Positions 11,558 through 22,919 of a stretch of DNA of 64,000 bases are shown one piece after another. Origin of the DNA: Lonicera japonica (Eukaryota > Streptophyta > Magnoliopsida > Dipsacales > Caprifoliaceae); assembly GCA_021464415.1 (NCBI GenBank), contig CM038465.1:80014919-80078918 (forward strand), written 5' to 3'. A program made the translations under genes and the position numbers. Position 1 is the stretch's first letter. Each line of letters opens with the position of its first letter. The notes below the pieces were generated by a model, which made no database searches, was not told where the DNA came from, and saw nothing but the letters and a program-made list of their open reading frames with translations.

Positions 11558-13091
11558 TTTTAGTTTTCACAGAGGATTTCGTATGGATGAAGGTATGTAT
11601 GTATGTATTTATTTATATATTTATTTATGTACATTTGTCACAATTTGATGATTTTGTGTAAAATTTAGTCATTTTCATTGAATACCCTTTTTGTTGAGAT
11701 AATACATAATGCTGATTTTTATTTTTAATTATATATATTATAGTTTAATTTAATCTAAATTATGAGACTAGACTTTTGGATTTCTAACTTTGTGCCATTG
11801 TAATCTTATTGCTCAACTTCATGGTGCAACATTGGTTTAAATAACTTTGGCAACTTGATAAAAGAATTTTCTTACAAGAAGGATTCATAATAATTAACAA
11901 AAAATTTGTGGATCAGTATCCTGCAATTAGACTAGTTTCATTTAGCTCCTCAATCACATTACATAAGGCGTTATTATTATTATTATTATCAACAATGACC
12001 ATGATCATTGTTCCAATAGCTATGAATACCCGGCCAACAACTTCCATTTTCTTGAAGAAACTTATATATGCATAGTGGTATCTCGGATTACAAGTCTGCT
12101 GCTGTATAATTGAAGTGTAACCTAGATGTGTAAAAATAATTTTTGGCCTATGATAATGATATTGAGACGAAGATCACATTTATAATGGCTCATTTTGTAT
12201 TATGGATTGCAAACAAATGAATGCTTAGAAGAATATCACCCTGCGAGAGATGGAACCCAAACTCACAGTTGTCATGCTGGGCTTGGGCCGGTCCCTTTAG
12301 ACATTTTGAAACTTTGTGTAGTAAAAAACTTGAGATATATATATATATATATATAGCCACCAATTTCAGTTCATCTCGTCATGATTAGTTAGGTTAGGAT
12401 GGCTCTAATGCTAATGCTAATGCACATCTCAGATTATTAGAGGATAAAAGTTGTATAAAACAAAGTTATTAGATGTGAATGGTGAAAGAGGAAAAGCTCT
12501 CTGTCAATGCATGAGTGAGATTTTGGGCTTGCTTGGAAAGGGAACCCTGTTAACTGACATGAATGTTACTCCTAGTACATGCAATCAAAACCACCTAACC
12601 TAACCTAACCTAACCTAATCAATCAATGATAAATATTTATATTTATGTTTCTTTACCTCTATTTTCATCCCCACATACTTGAAAAAGAGTTGCCTACTAT
12701 AGGTTTTTTTTTTGGCTTCATTGCTAACTTTTGACCATTTGTTTTTCAACTCTTCTTCTTTTTTCCTGTCATTGTTTATGTAATTTTCTTCATAAAAGCA
12801 GAACTAGTATCATCGCTTTTTATGGGCGTGGATTGAGAAAGAGTTGGTGGTGGTATGTGGCCAAGTCTCAGATTTTGGGCCATGTTTAGTGAAGTGAGAT
12901 TCATACTCTGTAAATTAGCTTCTTTATTCAAGTATGTCCAGGGTGACCCATTTTTAGAAATTATTGAATGTGTTTTTCAATTTTTAACTCTCATTTTACC
13001 CTTTGTCCTTTTGCAGGCCTCTCTTGATTATTTATCCTTTTTCTTTTCTTTTCAGGAAAACAAATGGGAACCACCACTTATCAATGATTTA
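11558..13091. other. Gene-free stretch with short repeats
   Basis: It contains the 3' flank of the plastid-protein gene, a (TAT)n tract near 11970, an AT repeat near 12340 and about four and a half CCTAA units at 12595-12618. No coding region could be supported. Confidence 0.55.
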
Positions 13092-13399
13092 GGTTTCGTT
13101 TGATAGTAACATAGAAAATGAAAATAAAAACAATTAATTTAGGTGAAAAGATGAAAAATAAGTTAAGGCATATGGGGAGATTCTCTCCATCTTATACTCA
13201 TTTTTGTGAGTGTATGTCCTCCATCATCCTTTAATATTTTGTGGAATTTTTTTTTTCTACTATCACCAAAAGAAAATTTTGTAATGGAAAAAAACAAAAA
13301 GTAAGAGTTAATCTCGCCACATTCCTCAACTTATTTTTCATCTTCTCACCTAAATTAGTTTTTTTTTTTTCATTTTCCATGTTGCTATCAAACAGAGCC
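13092..13399. mobile_element. Tourist-like MITE, 308 bp, with about 80-bp terminal inverted repeats
   Basis: The left end GGTTTCGTTTGATAGTAACA pairs with the inverted right end GGCTCTGTTTGATAGCAACA. Similarity continues through AGAAAATGAAAA, AATTTAGGTGA and GATGAAAAATAAGTT for roughly 80 bp. Trinucleotide TTA flanks both ends (13089-13091, 13400-13402). No coding content. Confidence 0.82.
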
Positions 13400-13875
13400 T
13401 TAGTCTAACAATTATTCCGTGTGACACTGTGACGATTGAGATGAAAAGGATGCATTCATAGCTAATAAATAAATAAGTAAACACCTTTTTTTTTTTTCCT
13501 TTTAACTCACATTTTCCTTAGAACGTTCAAAATGAGCCTTCATTCTTCCTTGACCCCAGGGAGGGGTTAAAGCAATCGCTTTCTCTTAAGTCCGTTAAAA
13601 TCACACAACCCAAAAAAAAAAAGATTGTAAAAATCACAGTAAGAAGGGGATTGAGAATGTTTGTTAGCTAAACCAAATAAACTCCTAGATTGAGAATTTT
13701 CCATCATACCCGCATCTCGATTGAATTTTGTTGAATTATCCCCCCAAAAGAGACATTAATTTGGAAACCTGCTCATCTATTGTAATTTCCTGATTGCAAA
13801 GCTGGCACGCTTTCATCTATTATCGTACTTTATAAATTTTTGTATTAGAAGAAGAGAGAAAATAAGGGGTCTCAT

Positions 13876-14395
13876 CAGTGGCGGAGCCAGGAATTATTTT
13901 CAGGGGGGGTCAAAAATTTTTAAGTCAAATCAAATTCAATAATTATGTTTACAAACCAATTTTTTACTAAAATACTTCTTCATTTTGTTTCGATATTTCG
14001 AAAAAGTTAGAAACGATATACTAAAATTAATTATATATTTTGAAATATCTTTTGATATATAATTCAAAAAAAAATGAAAACAGTATTTCAGAAAAAAAAA
14101 AAAAAAGAAAAAAGATAGTAAAAAACGGCTGGATCAATCAGAAAAAAAAAGTGAAAACTTAATATATTACAAACTTAAACCTGAACTTATAATGCTAATT
14201 GCACAAAACCCTCCGCGCACAAAACAAAGCCCGCTTATCAGAAATTACATCCCCTGACCCTAAACTTCTCAACTAATCACACAATGACCCCTAAACTTTC
14301 CCTTCCCACACATAGACCCCTATACTCTCTAAAAATTTCCAAAAAGTCCAGGTGGGGCCATGGCCCCACCTGGGCCCCACGTGGCTCCGCCCCTA
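13876..14395. mobile_element. Non-autonomous hAT element, 520 bp
   Basis: Exact 8-bp target duplications GGTCTCAT lie at 13868-13875 and 14396-14403. The left terminus CAGTGGCGGAGCCA matches the inverted right terminus TAGGGGCGGAGCCA at 12 of 14 positions. These are typical hAT terminal repeats. The interior has A-rich tracts and a C-rich right part and no transposase. Confidence 0.9.
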
Positions 14396-14403
14396 GGTCT
14401 CAT

Positions 14404-16887
14404 TAGTAGCATATAGCATAAAACCTCATAGGCATCTAGGGATTATAATTTTTGAATCCTAAAATATGGAAGACCGAGTATAAATTTGATGATGTTTTAT
14501 TTGGTTGTCAAATATCGAGTTTATATAGACTTATACTCGACTCACAAGAATCGAGTAACAGACACCTTACTCAATTTTGAAGGAATGAATAAAAGTGAGA
14601 TGGTTACCAAATATTTTTTAGAGTGCTAATATCTCCACCCATTATTATTCTACAAATAAGAAAGAAAAATTGACCAAATAAAATATAAAGTAACAATCAA
14701 AAAAATACACGAGAGTAACAATAACTAGGAATCTATTCATCTCAAAAAAAGTAAATACTACTCATACAACAAAACCATTAAGAGCCAATGTGATTGCAAA
14801 TGTAAAGAGGGGCATAGGATTCCCAAAACCCACTTTTTCCTTTTTAAGAGAGATTTTTCTTTGCAGAAAAGATGGAAGAAAAAAACGAAGTGAAAATTGA
14901 AAATATAACAACAAATAAATTAATCTCCTCTCATAAATGGAGTTGAAAATAGCTTTTATGCAATGTCCACAAAAGGTGGCGTGGGGGAATCCCATGCATT
15001 AAAAAACCCTGTACTCCCACCATAAAGCTACAAACAAATTAGTAACAAGATAATATTCTCCACCCTTTTTTATCCTTCAAGTGGGCTCTCTCCCTTTTTG
15101 GTTAGGCCAGGTTATTTTTCAATCCGTGCAACGTAGTTATAGTATATAGGGCAAATTTCTCATGCGAATTATTGTTTATGGACCATACATACGGATTGGC
15201 TCATTTGACATGTTTTTTAATATAATTTTTTGATGAAATTTGGTGGAATGTTTTTCATTGTGTGTAGAACATCTCCACCAAATTCATCAAAAAATTCAAC
15301 CAGGAAGTGGGTTAACTATATGATTAAAAAATATTAGATAATCCAAATTTCATCAAAAAATTACATCGGAAAGCGTGCCAAATGAGCCAATTTGTACGGG
15401 TGGTCCGTGAATAGTAATCCGTACCAGAAATACTCCCATAATATATATATATATCTATATATATCGGTCACTCTCCTATGCTTACATTTTTAGCAAAGGT
15501 TTTTTATCGCTAAATAAATCTCCAAATATATTGATAATAAAAAAAATTGTTGCTAAAACCTAGGTGTATATAAGTACGATATGTAAGAGAGATGAATATA
15601 TAACCTACATTTGTGGTTTAAAATTACAAGCCTATGTTAACAATATAAGTTCTGAAATTGAACCTTTTCCAGAAGGACATATTCTTCTGCTGGTTGTGTT
15701 GTGTTATATCCAAGTCTAGACGCACGCATGTGATGTGAAAAAAATTGGAAAAAAAAAAAATGCTGTATGTATTCTTCCCTATGCTTTGCTTTATTAATAT
15801 TTTGTTCTACATTAAGCTTTATTTACTGTGGGGCAAAATACTCCTCTTTTTCTTCCTCTTTAATCATTATCTTTATGAACTTTCAATTAGTCTCACTTGA
15901 TTTAGTGTAAAGTTAACAGATTACTTATTTTTGTAATCTTTCATATATATATATATATATCACAAGGCACAAACAACAAGAAAAGTTAATTATGTACTTA
16001 AAAGAAAGATTAAACAGTCATTTGCATTTGTATTCTTTGAAAAGGCAGTTTGCCTAACAAAGTTGCCCCTGACAAATTCTTCCCCTTTCCGAAAAACATT
16101 AAGCAACTAAACAAGGAAGAAGAAAATTTTAGTTCGAAATCATTTCCTTCGATTATATGATCTTGAATGTCATTTAATTAGATTAAATATTAATTAATAA
16201 AATTTTAAGAACTATTTGGGATTTTTATAAAGTGAATTGGTCCGAGACGAACTTTCTCTCTCTCTCTCTCTCTCTCTCTGTCTGACATTTTTATTATGAA
16301 CTTTCAACTTGGTTTCTTCATAATTTTTCTCCTTTCCTTTCTTATTTTCATTTTACAAGGAATACACATGGGATATGTTAGGCCGAAGAAGTTACATTTG
16401 GATTTCTAGATTGTTAGTTGTAAGGTTGTGTAACTGCATGGCTATTCGCGGTTGGAGACTCCTTGTCCCCATTCTGAAGATAAAAGGATTAAGAAATTCC
16501 AATAAGCTTATTCTTAAATTTATATAAATTAACGACCACAAGTAGAGTAGCTTGCTAGCTGCAGTTGTGAAACCTGAAATTGCTATATTTGAATTTATTT
16601 AAGTTGTACAAACCACTCGACGACACGAGACTTGGATTTATGAAGTAAAGTTTCTAAATACATACTTAAGAATTTAGGTCTCTCACTGCGGTCCAAGTAT
16701 AGAACAAATCAAATCAAAGATAGGTTATGATAGGTTTATTGAATATTTAGTTTGAAATCATTAGCATTTTCTTTCTCTTTTTACCTTTTCCTTAAATAGT
16801 TGCACAAAAAGGGCCGTATGTTTGCTTCTTTTTTCTCAACTTTATAATCCAATTTTTTGTATTGTTTTCAAGGGGCTTTTTTTGTAA
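14404..16887. other. Gene-free AT-rich stretch
   Basis: There is a degenerate short palindrome ACTCGA...TCGAGT at about 14535-14556, related to the array at 22.6 kb. A (CT)n microsatellite lies at about 16255-16279 and several AT repeats are present. I see no gene. Confidence 0.55.
16255..16279. repeat. (CT)n microsatellite
   Basis: About twelve CT units. Confidence 0.9.
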
Positions 16888-17336
16888 AGGACCAATGTCA
16901 CACACTCTTTTGATTAGTTTAATGGATAACTTTTTAGTTAAGGACAAAACACAAATTATTTAATTATTTCAATTAATTATGTTAAATTCCAAAACTACCC
17001 CTTTTATAGATAAATACCCAAAACTAAATATAAAATTAATTAAGTAATTAAGTCAATGATAATAAATTCAAAAAAATTCAAAATTAGATAATAAAAAATC
17101 CAAAAGAAAGATGATAACTACAAGAATAATTCTAAAAAAAAGTCAAATGAAAAATAGATTCTAAAAATTCCAAACTCAGAAACTTCAAAATTCAAAAAAG
17201 TGGACTTTTCGAAATCTAAAGCGATAAAGTCAATTAAATAAATAAACAAATTAAAAACTTACCAACTTGGATGCTTACGTTTGGACCAACAATAAAACAA
17301 TACTCAATATTTCAATATATACAAGTCCTTAAAAAA

Positions 17337-17562
17337 TGTCTACAAAATAAAATGTTGTAGTTGTTAGTTAATATATCTGCAAAATTAACAAAGATAGAAA
17401 ATGCATACAAATCAATATGCCTACAAAATAATATGTTAGAAAAATGCCTACAAAATAAACTGCTGCAAGTGTTAGTTAAAATGCTTAAAATGCCTGCAAA
17501 ATTATCAAGGATATAAAAATTTCTACAAATTAATATGCCTACAAAATAATATATTAGAAAAA
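17337..17562. repeat. Two-copy tandem repeat, period about 110 bp
   Basis: Copy one is 17337-17444 and copy two 17445-17562. Both begin TGYCTACAAAATAAA and end with TATGCCTACAAAATAATAT, TTAGAAAAA. A third start, TGCCTAC, follows at 17563. Confidence 0.85.
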
Positions 17563-17594
17563 TGCCTACGATGAAAAATAGGCATTTTTCTAAT
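17553..17594. repeat. Perfect 16-bp inverted repeat
   Basis: ATTAGAAAAATGCCTA at 17553-17568 faces its exact complement at 17579-17594 across a 10-bp loop. It formed at the boundary of the tandem repeat. Confidence 0.9.
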
Positions 17595-18239
17595 AAACAT
17601 ATTAAGTTATGTTCTTATAATTAATTTTCTGACAAACATAAAAGGAAGTGAAATAACCAAAAATACTTCTATAGTGTAAACACATAAAATCAAAAAATAA
17701 AAATGAACCAATTCAATTCAAGCACTATTCAAATCTTACTGAATCAATTAACAATAAATAGAAGGACAGAGGAGGTTTGGGAGGCGAGAATGACGACGAG
17801 ATAGACTTGAGTTTTGAGAGTGACATCATCTCGTTGTTTTTTTATAATTCTTCTTCTATGCGGAGCAATTTCAACAGAAGTTCCATCAGTTGTCATGGAT
17901 TTCACCATGATGATGTTAAATGATGTATTATAGTTTTTTGTGTACAGAGATTGGGTTGTGGCCATTGAAGGACCAAATAGAAGCATTTTTTTGTTCTTTC
18001 ACTTCCCTTTTTATGTTTATCTTTTTAATTAATTTTGTTGTGATATATATATTTAAATTAGTTTGAATTTATTTTGATTGATTTAATTTCGAATTTAATT
18101 TGTATATTTATTTTCTTGTATTTATCTTTAAGAAGGACAGTATTGTAATTCAACTTAATTAATTGAAATAATAAAATTACTAATATTTTTCCCTTAATTA
18201 AAAAGATGTTCTTTAAACTAATGATATGTCCTTTATTAT

Positions 18240-19232
18240 AACCACCATTTATGTAATATCCTTTATTATTATTTTCTTATTTTTTCAAATGTCTTAAAAT
18301 GATAGTTAATTTTTTTTAATGTAACAAATATCACAATACAGAATAAATAATATGATTAACCATTAATTAAGTTCAAGTAATATGATGAAGCCATTTTTTT
18401 AAGAAAAGAAAACAAATAATAATAATAATAATAAAAAGAGTAAAAGAAAAAGTTCTAGAAAGGGCGAGACACTTGGCATTATCTTATTGATCGGGTGGCC
18501 GCGCTAGAAAGAAGAATTGAATTGAGATTAAACCCCACGTCCCCACCCGTAGTGTCATCAATCTCTTTGGGAACTTGGGCTCCCCACCGGCCAAGCTCCA
18601 CTATGTACACACTTTCTTTCTCATTATCATATATATTCCTCATATTTTCAAAGAAACAGTTTTCTTTTCTTTTCTTTTCTTTTCTTTTTTGAATTATGAT
18701 AATGCTTGAGAAAATTCCCAGAGGGAGATAGCCATGGAAAATAAACCTCTGGCACGATCACCATTCGCCTGAAAAGCAGGAGTTTTCATCACTTCATGTG
18801 CCAACTAAATTCTCAATAAAAGTATCATTAATTACTACTTGATTAGTTCCTTAGCTTCTAGCTAGCAGTAAAACTACAAGCGCATTACTTAAGGGATGAT
18901 ATTTGAAAGAACCATTAGCTAGGAGGGAGAAATTCTTTTCTTTTGTTTTTTCCCGAAAATAAGGAGGTATAGCGTTAGTGGAGGTATACAAGGTTTTCTT
19001 TTCAAGTATTGAGATAAATGGAAGTAACAAAGAAGTCGTGCAAATAGAAAACAACTTCGCAAAAATAAAAATAAAAAAATGAATTGTTTTCTTATGATTG
19101 AATGAATGGTGTAAGTCTACTTAGTTTTTCATTTAATTATATATGGGTCGTGTTGTTAGAAATCATCTCTCCCATAAATTTCAAATATTAGAGAAGAGTT
19201 TGACATTGGTTGTCATATTACACTCAAAGAAA
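18240..19232. other. Gene-free stretch
   Basis: ORFs at 18495-18692 (plus) and 18851-19054 (minus) have no recognisable product. A (TTTTC)n tract lies at about 18660-18690. Nothing else could be supported. Confidence 0.5.
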
Positions 19233-19241
19233 TTAAAAAAA

Positions 19242-21530
19242 GGGAAAATGATAAAACAAACCTTGAAATTTGACATTGGTAGCAAATTTGTTCCTAATGT
19301 CCTAATTTTGGCAATTTATTTCTTGAAATTGTTGTTTGGTTGTAATCCAAAGCTTGAACCAAGCGGACGTGACGTAATGCTTAAGTGGCCATTGAAGTCC
19401 CGATGATGGCGGCTGACATGGCTTTCTCTCTTCAACTTTTTTTTTAAAAAAAAAACTTTAAAATATAATAACTATTAATACGAAGTACATATTCAAATAA
19501 ACATTATATATTTGGAATCTATAAATCAAGATGAATAAAACAAGATTCACTGTGATTCTAAAATTATTAAAAGAAATTCAAGAAAAAATGGGGGCTTTTA
19601 ATATATTTTGACCAAATTACAAATTCAAAAAAAAATTAAGCAAAAAATTTTTGGCATGCACCAAAAATAATTATAGTAATGAAACGGGATAGATTGCTAT
19701 TTTTTTAAGGAATTGTTATTGACACACACCAAATAACTTTTAAACACTCGATCACTCCCTAACATACATCAAATATATATTTTATCTTCTTAAAACTCCC
19801 TAACACTCCCTATTTAATTTTAAGATACAAACGGACGTGCTGCAAGTTATTAATAATAATAATTAATCACAAAACAAATACCCAATTTCACACCCCCATC
19901 CCCACTCCCACCATGTACTCCACTCTCTCTTTCTCGATAATAAAGCTAGCAAACCATTGAATCAAACACAAGAAAGGGACTGGACGAATTCAAAAGCATC
20001 AAACCTGTCTATAGAGTTTTAAAGAAATATATCTTTTTCTTTTGTACAGGAACTATCTTCTTCTCCTTTGTTCCATACATCTTCATTTTCTGTATTATTT
20101 TAAAACACATTTTCTTCATCACAAACAACACAACACACACAATTATACTCACATATGGCTGGCATGGATAACCAAAGTATGAAGGTATATACTCGGTTAC
20201 CCATAATTGAGTTAGGCTCATGTTATCTGATTGTTTATCACGGAGTTTAAGGCCACATACTCGGTTCCTAAGAGCTAATTGAACTTGGCTGAGAGGGTCA
20301 TTTTTCCAATTCAGTTGCTAAGGACCTGCGTAACAGAGGACATCTTCGGTTTCTAAGGATCAAGGGAACATTCTTAGGAAACATCACTCCCTATTATGTT
20401 TTAACAATTCAATCACACCATCACAAACAATAATCCTCGTTTTCTTGTTTGGATTTTAGATTTTTGAAAGAAATGAAAATGGAAACGAATGTGTATGTTG
20501 TTCCTTGTTTGTTTGGAGTGGTAGTGTTTTTGAGCATGTGGATTTTGTGGGTTTATAAGTTGGAGTGGTGTGTGTTGATGTTTTAACGTTAATGATTGGG
20601 AGTATTAATTATGATCATCTTAAAAAAAGAAGTCATTAATGCATGTCCTTATTATTAAATTAACTACATAATGTTAAGAATTTTTTATCACATTTTTTTT
20701 CTTGTAAATATAAAAATAAAATAGTAACTAAATAGAAAACAAGATATCTATATTTTGCTCCTTGTTTCTAAAAAACCATGACTTTAATTTGAATATGAAT
20801 CAATCTTATATTACTATTAGTATTACATTGTTATGTTAAATTGATTTAAGAAAAAAAAAACATATGTCAAAACTTAAAAAAACGAATCGAACCGAACCGA
20901 AACCAAATTTTTACATTTGGTTTAGGTTTTGGGCACTTTAATTTCTGCCTCGACCGAAACTGAAAACACCCTTAATATACAGTGTTATATTATTCCTACT
21001 GTCAATACTAATTATCCAACAATTTATTATTAACTTTAATTAGAAAAATATTAATATTGGTAAAGTTTATGAATTTCTAGTGCTAATTTGTAAAGTTAAA
21101 AAAATCATGATTGCAACATTTCCCTAATTTATGAAAAAATGTTCACATTAAAATATATATTTTAATTATATTTCTCTTGGTAATAACTAAAATAAATATA
21201 TTTATTTTTTTAATAATTTTATAATTACAATGAATCTTATTTTATTCATCTTCACATTTCAAATATATAATTTTTATTTGAATTCATATTTTTTATTAAA
21301 ATTTATTTTATTGTAAAATTTTATAAAAAAATTTAAAGAGAGAAAATTGACATGACATAATGGACGTCACGCTAGTGGGTTTTTTTTTTTTTTTTTTTTT
21401 TAACACAATTTAACTTAAAGATATGATTGAAACGAAATAACAATTTTAAGGATAACATTTCCAAAATTAGGACTTTAGGGAAAAAATTGAAATTAATGTC
21501 AAATTTTGGGATTTGTTTTGTCGTTTTCCC
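19242..21530. mobile_element. MULE-like element, 2.3 kb, exact 9-bp target duplication
   Basis: TTAAAAAAA flanks both sides (19233-19241 and 21531-21539). The left terminus GGGAAAATGATAAAACAAAC pairs with the inverted right terminus GGGAAAACGACAAAACAAAT. The inverted similarity runs about 100 bp or more (AATTTGACATT, GTCCTAATTTTGG, AAATTGTT), ending near a shared GACGT. The 9-bp duplication and long terminal repeats indicate Mutator. No transposase was found. The interior carries a degenerate palindrome array at about 20190-20365. Confidence 0.85.
20190..20365. repeat. Degenerate palindrome array, family B relative
   Basis: Units beginning ACTCGGTTACC (20190), ACTCGGTTCCTAAGAGC (20259), ATTCAGTTGCTAAGGACC (20309) and CTTCGGTTTCTAAGGATC (20344) resemble the better array at 22.62-22.77 kb. 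Each is an imperfect hairpin of about 21-25 bp. Confidence 0.6.
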
Positions 21531-21539
21531 TTAAAAAAA

Positions 21540-22551
21540 GAGGATTAATTAGATATTTTTGACAAGTGGGTCGATTTTATTATTACTACTAATTAATTGA
21601 ATGTTGATTTTTAGTATCACGGCCGGCGATGGTATACCCCACAAACAAGTTTCAAATTGAATAATATTTATATGTTAACGGAAACAAAGTTGTTAGGTTT
21701 GGGTCACTTCATTGTATAAGCGTGTTTTAGTCACTTCAATTAAACTAGAAATAGATGTATATGTTATGATTATGAACGCGGTTTTTTTTTTTTTTTTTTT
21801 TTTTGTTTGTACTTTAAAGTAGAGAAATTAAAATATAATATATTATTGGCTTTATAGTTAAAGAATTTTATTTTAACCTTAAAGTTATTGGTTTGAACAT
21901 TGTACATAATGTAAAAATTGATCTAAAAATAATATGGCTGCGTTTGACGTATATGATATGTGGGTGGGATATGATAATTTAATCTTATCCTATATTTAGT
22001 GTTCGTCAGGATTGAAAATTCGGGAGATTATATATCCTACTAAAGTATCTCATATAGAGGAATTAACAAATCTCACATAAAATGAATGATTATTTTATTC
22101 TGTTTGAATGGGATTAAATAATTTAATCCAACTCTTTAATCCGGCGGGTCAAATACATCATATATATATATATATATATATAATAACTTGGATAAATATA
22201 ACAAAAATCAAATATTCTTTCTATACTTCTACTTTAATTACGATCACGAAAAACAATAACTTCATAAAGAATAAACATGAATATTGTAAATTTAGGCTGG
22301 TATTATTTCCACCCATAACTCTTATTACCACTCCCTTTACTCGTCCACACTCTCGCACCCCCCTCATTTACCATTCTCCCTCTAATACACGTAGAATTAA
22401 TCATTAATTCTTTTTTTTGTCTCCTTAACAATGGTTTCTAAATTCTTTCATCCATATACTGTTGATGTAGCACAAATAAACTACAAGTTGTAGATAATGG
22501 TAGAGAAGAGAGAATTGAATCTTCGTATTTATTTTGTTTTCTTAACATACA
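21540..22551. other. Gene-free stretch with poly-T and AT repeats
   Basis: T runs at about 21782-21804 and an AT repeat at about 22160-22182. A weak TIR-like pair (GCGTTTGACG near 21951, TATTTGACCC inverted near 22150) was not strong enough to call. No gene. Confidence 0.5.
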
Positions 22552-22552
22552 C

Positions 22553-22907
22553 AACACAAAAAAATGAACTTGAGTACACGAAAAAGGTTCCCTTAGTTAC
22601 GGGGAATCGGATTTATAGCATATATTCGGTTTTTGGAGACCGAGTGTGAATATTTGTACCTACATGTAGGAGAAGAATCATTCGGTTCTTGAGAACCGAG
22701 TAAAATATTTGTTATTCAGTTCTTGATGACTAAGTATAAACCTATTACTCGATACTTAGGAGCCAAGTAAAGTATTATTAATAAACATTATTTTCTATAT
22801 CACGTATATGTTACAATTGATTTCCATAAACTAAATATAGGCTACAAATTCGGTTTCCCGTAATCAATGAAACCTTTTTCGTGCGTTCAAGTTCATTTTT
22901 GCATGTT
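22553..22907. mobile_element. Fold-back / long-TIR element carrying palindrome array B
   Basis: AAAAATGAACTTGAGTACAC at the left and, inverted, AAAAATGAACTTGAACGCAC at the right start inverted arms of about 77 bp. Similarity is near 80 percent through CGAAAAAGGTT, TTACGGG, and TATATT. The interior (22624-22768) is almost entirely short palindromes. I could not define a target-site duplication, so the superfamily is open. Confidence 0.75.
22624..22768. repeat. Array of short palindromes, family B (core TCGGTTCT-AGAACCGA)
   Basis: Hairpins lie at 22624-22645, 22659-22670 (CCTACATGTAGG, perfect), 22680-22701 (perfect 8-bp arms TCGGTTCT / AGAACCGA), 22714-22735 and 22746-22768. Centres are about 30, 26, 34 and 32 bp apart. 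Four of the five share the ATTCGGTTCTTGAGAACCGA theme with scattered changes. Confidence 0.85.
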
Positions 22908-22919
22908 GCATAAATCTGA

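Larger units (their letters stand above)
16888..18233. mobile_element. TIR element, probably MULE-like, about 1.35 kb
   Basis: The block at 16913-17020 (containing TTAGTTTAATGGATAACTTT and ATTATTTCAATTAATTA) recurs inverted at about 18110-18226, with similarity near 78 percent for about 105 bp. Both ends begin AAAGGAC. No convincing target duplication is visible, so the class is uncertain. Inside are a two-copy tandem repeat and a perfect inverted repeat, listed separately, and no transposase. Confidence 0.6.

Noticed and set aside
12595..12618. Interstitial telomere repeat
   Set aside because: The unit is CCTAA, not the plant telomere unit CCCTAAA, and only about four and a half copies are present.
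18495..18692. Possible small protein gene at 18.5 kb
   Set aside because: No family resemblance; the C-terminal part is a TTTTC repeat translated as Phe/Ser/Leu.
21951..22155. MITE between GCGTTTGACG and an inverted TATTTGACCC
   Set aside because: The terminal match is short and no target duplication was found.
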